Source: Blasia pusilla (taxonomy: Eukaryota; Marchantiophyta; Marchantiopsida; Blasiales). Taken from it: a DNA stretch of 64,000 nucleotides. Of this stretch, positions 41,570 through 54,053 are shown one piece after another. The notes below the pieces were generated by a model. The model saw only the letters and a list, made by a program, of their open reading frames with translations, had not been told where the DNA came from and ran no database searches. The stretch covers positions 42,346,001 to 42,410,000 of the forward strand of contig CM114273.1 of NCBI GenBank assembly GCA_050084515.1, written 5' to 3'. A program made the translations under genes and the position numbers. Numbering within the stretch: the first letter of the stretch is position 1; each line of letters starts with the position of its first letter.

Positions 41570-43466
41570 CCGCACGTAAGGTGTTCACGACTTTGTTCTT
41601 GGGCTCCCTAGCCCGAAGACGAAGCACCCTTCTTTACCTTTGGGGTCCCTTCGGTCTGACTCTTCGACCTCGTGGTGACCGCCAAAAAAGTTTATGGGAA
41701 TTCTTTGGGCCAGTCCGATGATTCCTCGTTGGCCCCTTCGGTCGAGTCTTCCTCGCGATGGTGACTCGCTTTGGTCTCGGGACACTACTTCTTCCACCGG
41801 ACGGTTGTACATTTACATCGTTTTTGGGCTCTGGTTGAGAGCTGGAGTATTTACATATCGACCAACAAACGCGGGACCTTGGGCTCCGGCATTCCACGGC
41901 GTGTGCCGCCCTTCTTGCGGTTCCGCGATAAGGGATTGAGTCCCACTGGTCGCCGGGTTTGGGCAATTATTGGCCCAATGGTGCGCTACGCCTTGATTAT
42001 AACAACAATTTCGTTTGATGGGTGGCGTGAAGGCCGCCGCACCCATAATCTGTCTCAGGGGTCTCTGTTCTCCGTATTTCGGAGGTACATACCGTGTGAT
42101 CCAGGTTCTCCCAGGGTTTGGGGGTGGCACCGCTTGGACGGCATAGCACCCTTCCCACTGTTCTGGTTCATACCATCCTTCTTCAATAGGGGCCTCTTCC
42201 TGGATCCACCGTAGATCCCTCTGAGTAGGGCATTCTTGTACAGTATGCCCCTGGGTTCCACAACTACTACACCAAATGTTGGGCCTCATCAGCCTCGGTC
42301 GTCTTCTGGGGTCCTTCTGGGCCGCCAGATGTACCTTCAACTCAGCCATTTTTTTACTGAGTTCCTCCATGGCCGACTTGCCGGCCTTCCTTGCCGTCCC
42401 TCTTACTGGACTTTCCGCTTGCTGAGGACGACGCTTGGTGCTTGGTGGGGTTTTGGTCTGGTGCTTGGGGAAGTGATGATGCCTGCTCTTCCCTTTCCTT
42501 TTAGCTTTTACCTCCTGCTCCGAGTCCGAGGACTCGAACGAATCCTCCGTAGAGGATTCCCTCTCTGTGGAGGACGCTTTGTCTTCGGACGAAGCACTAG
42601 TCTGCGACCCCCCTCTCTGTTGGTGACGCCGTCTTCGTGTTCGGCGGGACTTTTCTGAGGCTTCATAGGCCTCAGCGGAGGCTATGACCGCCTCCAGGGA
42701 ATCCCGTTGGCCTCTCCAGCAATACCGATCCATTTCTTTGGACAAGCGGGACACGAACCAATCTACCAATTGGGAGGTAGTCGTGTGCTCCAGCTTATTC
42801 ACAAGGCTCCGGAACCTTTGGGTATATTCCCGGAGGGTCTCCTTCTTTCTTCGCTTCACGTCGCGAAGCTTTGTAAGAAGCCTGTCCTCGAACTCCAAGT
42901 CGCGGAACTCATGTAGGAAGGATTCCAAGACCCTTTTCCAGGTTTCCGTGACTTCTGCTCCAAGACCTTCGTACCACAGGCTTGCTCGCTTCTTGAGCAG
43001 GCCCGGAAAGACTCGTAACAAATCCTCCTCTGCCCCTTCCCCGTTGGCCTTTTGCGACATGGGTGAATTCAAGAACAAAGTTATCCACATCGTCTCGTCG
43101 TCCCCCAGCAAAGGTGGGGTACCTTAGCAGAGTTTTTCTAGTGTTGGCCATGGGAACTGCTCTCCTGCTGGCTCCCGGGCTTGATGCTCGAGAGGGAGGA
43201 GGTAAAGGTGCCGCCCGAGGTGCTCTGATTGGCTCCTCACTCCCTGACTCCCCAAAGGGGTCCCAAGACAACTCTTCGTCCGACTGCGAACTGGCAGGGG
43301 ACGTAGTGGAGAATTTGTCCCTTTCTTTCTTCTTGCTCTTCGCCTTGGACGGGGCGAAGACTTGAAGAGACAACGAGGCGGTCTCAAGCCGATTCTTTGT
43401 TCTGCTGCACGCTTGCTGCGCCCGATCGGCTCGCTGCTCTCGCGAAGAGGGCTGAGAGCCTTCCAT
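41570..43466 (-). pseudogene. Element C gag
   Basis: Frame MEGSQPSSREQRAD starts at 43466. The main gag domain is in the frame 43111-41813, uninterrupted from the retrotransposon-gag core (EGAEEDLLRVFPGLLKKRAS) to the first knuckle CSSCGTQGHTVQEC. The second knuckle reads CYNQGVAHHWANNC, so its second Cys is lost. A 1-bp insertion near 43047 separates leader and core. The 41570-41810 part holds the gag C-terminus in shifted frames. Confidence 0.75.
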
Positions 43467-43896
43467 AAGTCTCTTGTGGGATTTGGCAACTTGCGTTCAC
43501 CCCCACGGTGGCGATAGGGTAAGGGTCCATGGAGGGAGGTTAACTACTGATTCTTTTTACATCTACAGGAGGGTGCCTCGTGCTCCTACGCTTCCCGCCA
43601 AGTTTTCCTCCCATAAACAGAAGTAGCGGGTCTTCACCAAGTACAACTATCGTCCATGGGCGAAGCACCGTTCGGCGACTGGTTCTTTGACCATTCTAAT
43701 TAGTTGGTCTATCTTCTCTAGCACCAATGCAGCAAATGTATTGTTATCTTCAAGCATACATTGTCTTACGAGGGTCGCTAGAGCTAGCCGATGGTCTTTA
43801 GTAAGAACTAGAATGTGGGGTTGTCTAGGGGCGAAGCTTCTTTCTCCGCTCCTTGCTTCCCCATGGGTCTTTCTCTCCCTTCTCAGCCAAGGATAT

Positions 43897-43916
43897 GATC
43901 CCCGGCAGCGGCGCCA
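43897..43916 (-). other. Primer-binding site of element C
   Basis: Minus strand TGGCGCCGCTGCCGGGGATC, identical to that of element A. Confidence 0.8.
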
Positions 43917-43933
43917 AAAAATCTTCGACTATA

Positions 43934-45099
43934 TGTAATGTCTAAGTGTTTCTTATTTACAATCAATTGTAGAGTTCGATCCCCAAGAGGATCATTGTTG
44001 GATGAAAAGAGAGTATAAAGTGATTATTATGTTGTAAAAGTCGTGTGTTTGATTATGTAATTCAAATGTAGTATTCCAGTAATATCTTTCGATCCTTTTT
44101 AGTACCTATGTTTTCTTCTTCAATTCTCTCGAGTGGAATTTAAAGTACGCTTAGGCAATTTGTTCTCTCGACTTCTAGGAACCTCATAGAGACCTCAAGA
44201 ATAAAGTTGGCTTCTCCTACTTTCGGAACTTAATCCGTCTGGGTAGGTTACTCTCTGTCAAACAGATTTCACACAACTCTATGTTGATTATTCCATTGAT
44301 GAGAAAGGTTCGCCTGATTCATTCTTCACTCGGCAGACCCAAAAAAAATATTCAGACATAAGCATCGCACATCAGAATGAATGAATGAATGCTTTACTAC
44401 TCCATCAAGAATTGGAAGACTCCAAAGTATATACAAGGTCGAGAGGGTACAACTCTCTTGCTCGGACCATTCCTACAGCATAAGGACTTCATGAGCGAAT
44501 GATAATGATAGCTTCTATCCTGTTTCTTAAATATTCTCGAGAGTAGGAGCGTTTCTATGATCCGAAGCGTTCTTGATGAAGTTGGTGTTTCTTCAATATC
44601 TGTAACTACCTAGATCTATGGTGTGTGTTCCTTTTCCTATGATCCCTATGAATCCACGGTACAAAACTGTTCTAACTACCAATTTGATACAAAGGGTCGC
44701 GCCCTTTCCTAGTCTAATTGTTTTAACTACGTGCCGGTTCAAATCACAATCATGCTGAGCTTCGCTGCGCTAAATTTCCGGAGGACGAAGTTCTTCATTC
44801 TCTTCGTGCTTCGCTCTTTGTGCTTCGCTTAAGAGCGAAGTACTTCGTATACAGAGCTTCGTTAAGCTTCGCTAAGCTTCGCGTTGATCCTTTATACTTC
44901 GTTACGGCTTTTGATTCTCCTCTAAGGCAAATCCTTGATCTTCCATCTCTCTGCCTTGTCTTAGGAGCTTCGTGATTCACTTGAATCTTATTCGTTCTTC
45001 TCCATAATTGCATATAATACTCCAAACCATAATGTACAAGAGTCTTTGTTCAATAAAAAGATACATTTCTTCCAAAGTACAAAATTGTGGGTATACACA
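43934..45099 (-). repeat. 5' LTR of element C
   Basis: About 1166 bp, matching the 5' LTR of A along its length, minus strand. The outer end reads GTGTATACCCAC where A has GTGATACCCAC, so the very terminus is mutated or trimmed. Confidence 0.83.
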
Positions 45100-47275
45100 C
45101 ACATATGCATCATCCTCATCTATCTCACTTGCCCCCACATCTTCTTCTTGACTAAATCTAGCTCTAGACAACATGTCAGCTACTGAGTTCTCTTTCCCAA
45201 CTATATGCTTCAATTGTGGATTCAAGGATCTAATGTAGGCTATCCAATGTAGCATGGCTATATCTGGAGTCGTACAACTCGCAATCATACCCAACACAGG
45301 TAGACAATCAACCTCAAGAAATACATAGGCTCCCATAAGATACTCCTTCTCACCTTTCATTGTAGTTACAACTCCCCAAAGCTCCCTCTTTACCTGAGGG
45401 TACCTTTTTGTCGTTCCGTGAGTGTACGAGCTCCAAACCTTGTTGCAAATCTTCTTCCTTCCCCGTCATCCTGCCCAACTGCCCACCCGATAGCAATAGG
45501 GCTAGTGTCCACTGTGATGATAATAGGTCTTCCGCATTCGTAGCTCATTTGTCGTAGAACTGGTGGTGACTTCAATGCCTCCTTCAATTGCATCATTGCT
45601 ACTCTTTGCTTCTTCTCCCAAGTGAACTTCTTCTTCTTTCTCAACAGCTATGTGGCCAAAATGAGGTATCCACACTTGATAAAACACACAAGCTCCTAAA
45701 AACCTTATCACTTCCGTGACGTTTTTGCATTCTCGTATCCTCCCAATGACATCAACTTTTGTTGAATTTGATTTTCGGCCAAACTCTCCACAGAGATGAC
45801 CCACTACCACAATCTAAGGAACTCCAAAGCAACACTTTTCTCCAGAAAGAGTAAGATTGACCCCTTCTAGTCTTGTTAAGATCATATCCACATCACGAAT
45901 ATGATCAGACACAAACTTTCTACACCCATCTTTCACAACCCTCTCAATCCTATCTTCTATTGCACATCCCTTTATAGGAATATCATCTACAAAAGGAATG
46001 GTCTTCTCAGGAATGAACTCTCTCAAGATTTTATTCATTGCACTATGCATGTGAGCGAAAGAATTTGTTGCTCCTTGAGGTAATGTGCACATTCTTACAA
46101 GCCCAAGTGAAGTGCGCATAGTGATAATATCTCTACTCTCTGTAGCTAATTAGAATTGATCATATCCCGAGTGCAAATCTCCTATAGAATAGATAGCACG
46201 GGCTACAAAAGCCTCTATGACTTCATCTATTCTAGGCCCCGCTCCCATATTTCGAATGGTTACCATCTTCTCCTTCAATAACTCAATCAGCTTGGGAATC
46301 ATAGCTCGTGGTACTGGTATGGGTTTCAAATCCCAAGGCACATGTGGAACTGTGAAAATTACCATCGATGCCACCACACTCGTGTCTACACAACCAATTT
46401 CTTGTGTAGTAAAAGAGAAAGCCTTACCATGTCTCCTTAACATCTCCCCAAAGCTTTTTCTTTCAATTTCTGTGAGAAACTCACCCCCTCCGATTTGGAG
46501 ACGATCTAGCGTCTCTTTTGTGAACTTGTGTTCTATCTTCATGGTATCGTGCAGACTTGGCTCCATTGATGCACGTTCTACTTGTCTCCCACAACCCTCT
46601 GGTAGTTGAGTAGCCATTGGTTTCACCTTCCGGGCCACTGTCTTGTATTTTGTGTGCACTTGTGCCTCCATGGGATGTTCGTCAGACTCAAACACGTGCC
46701 CATCCGCTTCCTTCTCCGTAGATTAATATTCATTTTCTCCTTCCATGAACCTTGATATCTCTTCATGCAACTCACGATACTCCAGCAAGTCGATGCTCAT
46801 TTGGGTAAACACCTCTTCAAGATTATCTCCAAAACCCTCTTTTTCATACATCCCACTAATGAACTCTTCATCTAATAGAACACCCTCACATTTTAACAAA
46901 CCTTTTTTTTTCTTCATAAAACACCTTTTCTTTTCATTCATTTCTTTCATAATTTGGAATCTACTAGACCACGAAGAAAAACATTGAGAAAACCCACACC
47001 TAAACATATATGATTCTTCCCCTTTTTGCTAGCGGAAGACTCTTTCTTTTCTCTGCACCCCCATATTCCCGCTCTACAGGAGTGCTAACTAAAAATCCGA
47101 GAACTCTTTCTCTACCTTCATAGGACCTTCTCTCAACTTCTCTCTATTCCTTTCATGACCTACTCGTACAGTAAGGAATTGAACTAATCTTGTTCCATCA
47201 TGACTTCTAATACCGGCATAAGGAGACCCATCATCCATGACTATGATCTCCATTCTAGATGCTGTGATGTAAGGT
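45100..47275 (-). pseudogene. Decayed pol of a second gypsy-type lineage (element D)
   Basis: Minus-strand pieces in order: a degraded protease-side frame (47275-47089), a charged region (47007-46723), the RT start IPVPRAMIPKLIELLKEKM and FVARAIYSIGDLHSGYDQF (46695-46150), LGLVRMCTLPQGATNSFAHM with FVDDIPI as the YxDD box (46119-45814), the thumb (45810-45500), and an RNase H end with KHIVGKENSVADMLSRARF (45360-45102). A segment between the LLKEKM helix and the next RT motif is deleted. The protein is unlike element A, so it is another lineage. Element C abuts it at 45099. Confidence 0.72.
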
Positions 47276-47635
47276 TGCCCTGTTGGAGTCCGACATGTTG
47301 TTTTACAAGTGTTAGTGATTTTTTTGTCCCTCAGCAACCCGTCGGAAGGCGACAGGTTTCTGGCTTAGAGCAGCCCATGGTTGGCTAAGAGCAACCCATC
47401 CCTTTCAGACGAGTTGCATCATTCCAAACACGCAAGGAAAAAGCATAAGCACTTGCAACCCGTCGGATTCCGACGGGTTGCATTTACCCAGTGGAGACTT
47501 GCGGTAAATTTGCAACTTGTTGCTTTCAGACGGATTGCATCACCGAAGTCTCTAGTTCAAACAATCCGACGGGTTGTATGCAGAGATGCAACCCGTCGGA
47601 GAAAGACAATTTGGATACAAATTAAGAGCCCTTAC
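47276..47635 (-). repeat. P6 intron 3 fragment with palindromes
   Basis: At least six palindromes, for example 47455-47481, with the same flanking words as the P2 intron 3. It breaks off at 47276 in a palindrome next to element D. Exon 4 of P6 is missing. Confidence 0.65.
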
Positions 47636-49657
47636 CCAGATTTGACTCCTCGCGGATCGGAGTGGGTACTCGTTCTTGATGACCCACGATTGCACCGTCC
47701 TCCACTTCAGCGACCTCTTGACGCACTGCAGGTTGAAGAGCTCTTCCTCACTCCCTCCAGTCAAAACTTAGAAACAGACCCTGTCATTGAGATAAGCATC
47801 TGCAAAGGAAAATAGGAGCGCAATCTGGTCATAAGAAAGAGGGACATTCCAGTCTGGGACCCCGTCGGACGGATTCTCGTCCCACCAGCGCAACCCCGAG
47901 GGCAAATCAGCGACGAGGAGATCCATCGCCACCTCTTCGACCTCCCCATGGACCGTCCAAGGAGCATGCCCGTTTTGTTGAAGCTTCCGTCCCAGCGTTG
48001 TCAATTTCTTGATGGCAAGTATTGACGCTTGGGAACTGAAACTTTTCAGCTCATCTAGAAGATTCGTGCAGTGAATGATGACACTTGTCCGGGTCGTTGT
48101 TTCTCTATGTCTTCCCAAGGATGATGGAGTGTATTCCACATCGTGGTCTACTCCATGGGACAACCCTGGCGCCTCTCGCTTCCGCTTCTCCCGAGTTTGC
48201 GGTCGGCTTGTTGGGGTCTCTATTACCTCACACTATGGTGGAGTTTTTTTTGCGGAGGACCTAGTCCAACCCTCTCTCCCCGCTCGCCCGGACGATTTCG
48301 GCTCTCGTCTTGAATTTTCAGCCTCTCTTTGGGAAGACTCGGCCTTGGAATTCTTCAATCCCCTTGCCTTGGCTTTGAGACCCGTTGTAGATTTGTCCTT
48401 GGCGGTGACGACCTTGGACACCAACTCCGCATCTCCTTCGAAAAAGTCATCAGGCAGCACAAAATTGGGGATGTCGTCCCTACCAGCGGCCACTGCATCA
48501 TAGAGCAGGCGTAGATATTTCTTGGTTATGTCCTCAGGGTCGTTGAAGTCCAGCCAGATCGGGAAATTCTCCACCTACCAATCGGACATGCATTGAGCCA
48601 TCTCCATGTGGTACATGGAAAATGTCTCTCCATCAGGCGAAGAAGCCCACAATTTGCAGGCTATCGGTATTTTTGGCCATGTACTTGCATTCTAGAAATG
48701 GACGAGGTACCTGAACATCATCCGTTGGGGAGCTCTTAGTCGAGATGCATCGGTCGCCGGCTCCTCGAGATCTCACTTTTTCTTTGCGAAATCCTTTTTC
48801 TTTGCCTCTATTTCTTCATCAAGGTCCGCCTGAGGGAGGATGTGATCCTTGAACATCATCCTGAAACCAGTGTTTTTTATGGGCTTGTCCTGGATGTCAT
48901 CTAGCCAAAGTTTGAAATCTTCAGCACTCTCCAGTTTTTTTTCTTCCTCTGGAACAAGCTCTATTTTCATCAGCTCCGCTTGGAGACCCATGAGCATGGA
49001 CTTCTCGAGAAGCTGCAACGCGTCGCAGAATGACCATTCATAGAGCCAGTGGGAGATCACTGGATCAGAGACACCCGGAGGATGGTGTGCCGTCCTCTTT
49101 TGGGCCTCTCTGCCCTCGAGACTGATTTTCATCAGTCGGATTCTCCTAAATTCTAAAATTCCAGACAAGGCAAATCGATGCATGCAATCGAGAGACACTT
49201 TCTCCCCAATCCGACCCTGCGGATCTTCATCCCTCTTCCTCTGGCGCTTGATTATCGCCTTCAGCTCCTTATAGAAATTGGGGCCAAGTTCGGGGTTGAG
49301 AATGGCGATGTAGCGTTGCATCTTGCTTGCCGTGTACTTGGTAGCTGCAGATACTGCAGCTTGGATGAAGTTAGCACGCTCAGACACATACACTTTCTCC
49401 CTCCGCTCCAGCTCCTATGCAACGCTCTTCTTGGCGGCCTATATCTTCAACCAGCAAAGGATTGTCACGACTGCATCTTGGGAAATAAATATATTTGCCC
49501 AAGTCTCTTTTTTATTTGAGCACCCTTTGCCAACATCTCATTTACAAGGGCGTCGCCCAAGAACCCCTTGTACTCTGTCGGGTGCGTCGTTAGCACTTTC
49601 TTCACCGGATCGCAATCCTGGATCCAGTGGTGGGTGACATTCCCCTCCGATACAATC
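47636..49657 (-). pseudogene. P6 exon 3: middle region and DPPY-like part
   Basis: It runs between an ATGGAG acceptor and a GTAAGG donor. Shared motifs are ERANFIQAAVSAATKY, KMQRYIAILNPELGPNFYKE, NFPIWLDFNDPEDI, and VAMDLLVADLPSGLRWWDEN, so the DLPS form is present here too. Several stops and frame changes occur (for example after AKKK at 48773 and around 48220). It is most similar to P2 in this part. Confidence 0.65.
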
Positions 49658-50282
49658 CTCCATATCCAAACTCAATATAAGAAATTTCGCAAGCTACATG
49701 GGTTCCTGCAACCCGTCGGACTCCGACAGGTCATCACAGCTCGTGGTCGGAATGGTAGCTATGAGCTAAATTTTGCAACCCATCGGAGTTCGACGAATTG
49801 CATTAAGATTTGTGATTGCTTGGTTTCGACCCGTCGGACTCCGATGGGTTGTCAGATAATTTGTATCTTGAGAGTGGTTACTGCAAGAAAAGTGAACATA
49901 TCAACCCGTCGGAGTCTGACAGGTTGCCCAATTTCAATTAAAGCTGCAATTTGACGCCAAAAATCTAGCTCACCTTCCCGTTTCGGCAAATGCAACCTGT
50001 CAGACTCCGACGAGTTGCTTTCGGCCAAAAACATCCAAAAATAGCTGCCAGTCAAGCAACCCATCGGACTCCGACGAGTTTCTTTCTTCCAAAAATAGTA
50101 GCCAGTCGAGCAACTCGTCGGACTCCAACGAGTTGCTTTCGGCCAAAAACATCCTTAACCAATGGTCAATCAAACAACTCGTCGGACTCCGACGAGTTGC
50201 TTTCGGCCAAAAACATCCCAAAAACTGTGGCGACTCAAACAACTTGTCAGAGTCCAATGGTTTGCAGCAAGAGGAAACTTAT
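49658..50282 (-). repeat. P6 intron 2 with palindromes
   Basis: About nine palindromes between 49709 and 50262; from 49996 on they follow the CAACTCGTCGG arm type with the TTTCGGCCAAAAACATCC link, as in P2 intron 2. The donor is mutated to ATAAGT. Confidence 0.7.
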
Positions 50283-50562
50283 GTGTTCATGGCATGCATG
50301 GCCATCTCCACCGTCGCCATGTGATGAGGGTATGGATGTAGCACGACTGCCTTCACGCAAAAATGCGCCTCCAATGAGTTTGGGCGCTCCTCTGCAAATT
50401 GGGTCCACGTCATGAACCTGTGGTTTCCATCCCAGATGAAGAAATACAAGTTCCGCATCCAGCTGAATTCCGTCCCCTCAATCGCCCTTCTGAATTCCTG
50501 ATCTCTCATCCTCCAAAACGTGTCGAGCGCTTCCAAGTCCTCCTCCGTAACCAGCGCTTGGG
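50283..50562 (-). pseudogene. P6 exon 2: 3' part of ParB-like exon
   Basis: It reads ALVTEEDLEALDTFWRMRDQ, FSWMRNLYFFIWDGNHRFM and HHMATVEMAMHAMN. The DGNHR box is intact. The exon is cut at 50562 inside the domain, where the T 3'-flank repeat begins with GGAGGTGCGG. Confidence 0.6.
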
Positions 50563-50982
50563 GAGGTGCGGTAAGAGGAGAGGAAGAGAGGAGAGAGGAG
50601 AGAGGAGAGAGGAGAGAGGAAACTACCTTCAACCGAAATAGATACTTTTTTTTGAAGAGAGTTTCCGTTGGGTTGAAGAGAGGAAACTTTTTGTGTGAAT
50701 ATTTTTGCACTTTTTTCTTCATTTATTAAACAATCCCACAGTTTTTTTTTCCTCTTCCATATTTTGGCAACCCCTGTGAGTCCGACAAGTTGCAAATTGC
50801 ACAAAATTTAGAAAACTGAAAAATCAGTGGAATCATAAGTGTGGAACCAATCACTTTTTCCATCCAAGGTCTGGAAAAAATCTATCATTTGCCCCGGGCT
50901 GAATAGAGTTCAAGCAAAGGTTGAGGAAAAATAAAAGTACAATCTAAAACCTCATTTTGCATCCTCAAAGTGGTTTGTTTAA
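50563..50982 (-). repeat. Orphan copy of the T 3' flank
   Basis: This matches 27084-27482, starting at the same base word GGAGGTGCGGTAAGAGG and with a longer GAGAGAG tract. It ends at about 50982, a few bases into the T3 last exon's non-coding side, and joins a foldback of P5 intron 2. No gene. Confidence 0.6.
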
Positions 50983-51549
50983 GGTTAAGAAGGTTTTTGC
51001 CCCAAAGCAACCCGTCGGAGTCCGACGGGTTGCTTGCCTCGAAACTGTTTTTGGCCGAAATCAACCCGTCGGACTCCAACGGGTTGATATGGGGAAAAAT
51101 AGCTTCGAGGCAAGCAACCCGTCGGACTCCGACGGGTTGCTTTGGGGCAAAAACCTTCTAAACCTGCGATCACTCGAGCAACTTCGAGTCCGACGAGTTG
51201 CATTCTTAAAAAACCTCACAAGGCGGCCTATCGAGCAACCCGTCGGACTCCGACGGTTTGCTTTGGGCCAACAAGTAGTTAAATCTATGTTCAATCATAC
51301 AAGTCGTCGGAGTCCGACGAGTTGCAATCTTAAAAAAACATCCGAAAAAGCGTGCAGTCCAGCAACCCGTCGGAGTCCGACGAGTTGCTTACCTGGCATT
51401 AGCAAATCTGAATGCAACCCGTCGGACTCCGACGGGTTCATCATTTAGCTTGTTGCTTGAATCCGACCCTGAGCTGGGACGACCCGTCGGAGTCCGACGG
51501 GTTGCAGGAACCCATGTATTTTCCTGACGGGTTGAGTTTGGATGTGCAG
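50983..51549 (+). repeat. P5 intron 2: palindromes and 64-nt inverted repeat
   Basis: About ten palindromes. 50983-51046 and 51101-51164 are reverse complements with two mismatches in 64 nt, each arm containing one full palindrome, with a third palindrome between them. The intron ends at a good acceptor, TGTGCAG (51549). The 5' part of the P5 gene (exons 1 and 2) is absent. Confidence 0.8.
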
Positions 51550-53539
51550 GATTGTATCGGAGGGGAATGTCACCCACCATTGTATCCAGGACTGCTTACG
51601 ACGCACCCGGGAGAGTAAAGGGGGTCCTTGGGTGATGCCCTCGTCAATCAGATGCTTGCAAAGGGTGCTTAGATTAAGAAGAAAACTTGGGCAAACAAGT
51701 TTATTTCTCAAGATGCAGCCGTAACCATCCTTTGCTGGTCGAAGATACAGGCCGCGAAGAAAAGCCAGACCGAGGTGGAGCGGAGCTGGAGCGGAGGGAG
51801 AAGGTATCTTAAATGAAGCGCGCCAAATTCATCCAACTTCTGATATCTCTTTGCAACGAAATACACGGCGAGCAAGATACATCGATACATCGCATTCTCA
51901 ACCCGAACTTGGTCCGGAGTTCTACAAGGAGCTCAAGGCGATTATCAGCGCCGATGAAGAGGGATGAAGATCCGCATGGTCGGGTTGGGAGAAAGTGTCA
52001 TTTGGATCGCGTGCATCGGTTTGCGTTGTCCGGGATAAGCGAGTTCAGGAGGATAGGACTGATGAAAATCAGTCTCGAGGGCTCAGAGGCCCAGAAGAGG
52101 GCGGCACACCATCCTCCGGGTGTGTCCGATCCAGTGATCTCGCATTGGCTACGCGAATGGTCGTTCTGGGACGTGTTGCGGGTAATCGGGAAGTCCGTGT
52201 TGGACGGTGTGCAAGCGGAGCTCAGAAGATTAGAGCCCATTCCGCCAGAAGCAAACCTTGAAAGTTCTGGAGATTACGAGGTTTGGCTCGACGACATCCG
52301 GGACAAGCCAACCAAGAACCTTGGATTCAAGACCATGTTCAAGGTTTGCGTCCTCCCAGCGAGCTTGACGAAGAAGTAGAGGGTAACAAACGGGATCAAG
52401 CGAAGAAGAAGCGAGACCTAATGTTCGACTAAAAGCTGCCCAACGGATGGTATTCAGGTACCTCGTCCAGTGTAAGAACGCAGGTACGAAGGGAAAATTG
52501 CCGGTAGCCTTGAAATTGTGGGGAAGCCGCCGCGGATGCGAGACATTCTCCATGTACGGCGTGGAGATGGGGTCAAACACATGTCGGATTGGGAGGTGGA
52601 GAATTGCCCCATTTGGCTCGACTTCAACGACCCTGAAGACATCACGGATAAGGACTTACGAGTGCTTCATGATGCAGTGGCCTCAGGACAAGACAACATC
52701 CCCAATTTTGTCCAGCCTGAAGACTTCTTCGGAGGAGATGCGAAGAAAAGCGAGGCCACGAGGCAGTGAGTTGGCTTCAAGGTCCGGACAGACCAAAGAC
52801 AAATCCACAGCGGGTCTCAAAGACAAGGCAAGGGAGGAAAAATTCAGAGGCCGAGACTTCCCAAAGAGAGCTGAAGATGAGAGGCCGGAGGCGGAATCGC
52901 CCGGACGAGCGAGGAAGAGAGGGTCGAGACCAGGTCCTTGGCGAAGAAAACGCCACGAGAATCCGAGGTCATAGAAACCCCGACAAGCCGTCCCAGGACT
53001 AGGGAGAAGCGGAAGCGAGAGGTGCAGGCTGTCCCAAGGAGAATACTGACCCATCATCCTTGGGAAGACACATACAAACAACGACCGGACAAGCGTCCTC
53101 CTTGATTCACCTCTTTATTGGATGAGTGAACGACTTTAGTTCTCAAGCGTCGACAAGCGCCATCGAAAAATTGACAACGGCGGGAAGGAAGCTCCAACGA
53201 AACGGGCACGCTGCCTGGACGGTGAATGGAGTGGTGGAAGAGGTTGCGGTGGATCTATTGATCGCCGATCTGCCCTCGGGGTTGCGATTTTGGGGCGAAA
53301 ATCCGGCGGACGAGGTACCAGAGTGGAATCTGCCGCTCACTTATGACCAGATTGCACTTTTGTTCTCCTTTGCAGACGCCTATCTGAGTGACAAGGGCTG
53401 CTTCTTGGTGTTGACTGGAGGGAGCGAGGACGAGATCTTCAACCTCAAGTGCGTCAAGAGGTCGCTAAAGTGGAGGACGGCACAATCATGGATCATCAAA
53501 AACGAGTACCCACTCCGATCCGCAACGAGTCAGATTCGG
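51550..53539 (+). pseudogene. P5 exon 3: middle region and DPPY-like part
   Basis: Between TGTGCAG and GTAAGG. It contains HHPPGVSDPVISHWLREWSF, RLEPIPPEANLESSGDYEVW, MSDWEVENCPIWLDFNDPED and VAVDLLIADLPSGLRFWGEN followed by FSFADAYLSDKGCFLVL. Many small deletions break the frame (for example near 51870, 52350, 52430, 53100). Closest to P4. Confidence 0.65.
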
Positions 53540-54053
53540 GTAAGGCTCAATTCCTGTACAATAATTTCAATTATCTTATAATGATGTGTAGAATGAGAGT
53601 CAGTCTGGGTTTTTTTTGTGCATGAGCAACCCGTCGGAAGGCAACGGGTTGCTGGCTTAGAGCAGCCCATGCTCTGCTGAGAGCAACCCGTCGGTTTCTG
53701 ACGGGTTGCATCTTTCCCACATCTGAGAGGAAAAACGCGGTGTACGCACCCGTCGAAACCCGGCGGGTTGCGGTTGATTTTGGTTTTTGGATGCAACCCG
53801 CTCTAATAGCAACGGGTTGCTCTCAGCGAGCATGGGCTGGTCTGGCGAAGAACCCGTCGCCTTCCGACGGGTTGCATCCGAAAACCAAAATCAACTTGGA
53901 AAACCCAAAAGCAATCGCAACCCGTGCCTGGTTCCGACGGGTGGGTCGGACAAAACAACCCGTCGGACTCGGCAGAGTTGATCAAAGTCGATTATTGAAA
54001 ATCTTCTCAAGCGACTTCTTTAGTTTTCGACATTGTTTCGTCTTTGATTTCTG
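53540..54053 (+). repeat. P5 intron 3 with palindromes
   Basis: About seven palindromes at 53624-53970 with inverted flanking words as in P3 intron 3. The acceptor region reads TTTCTGG instead of TTTACAG, so it is damaged. Confidence 0.65.

Larger units (their letters stand above)
40478..45099 (-). mobile_element. 5'-half of a gypsy element of the A family (element C)
   Basis: Minus strand: 5' LTR 45099-43934, PBS 43916-43897, gag, protease, and the first about 40 codons of RT, then an abrupt end in the RT frame (LFEYLDVFAY) at 40478 next to P7. It has no 3' LTR, so it is truncated. The left neighbour is P7 and the right neighbour is element D. It serves as the reference for finding the indels in element A. 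Confidence 0.85.

Noticed and set aside
50577-50632. GAGAGG microsatellite as a telomere or centromere repeat
   Set aside because: It is short, has a non-telomeric unit and belongs to the repeated T 3' flank.
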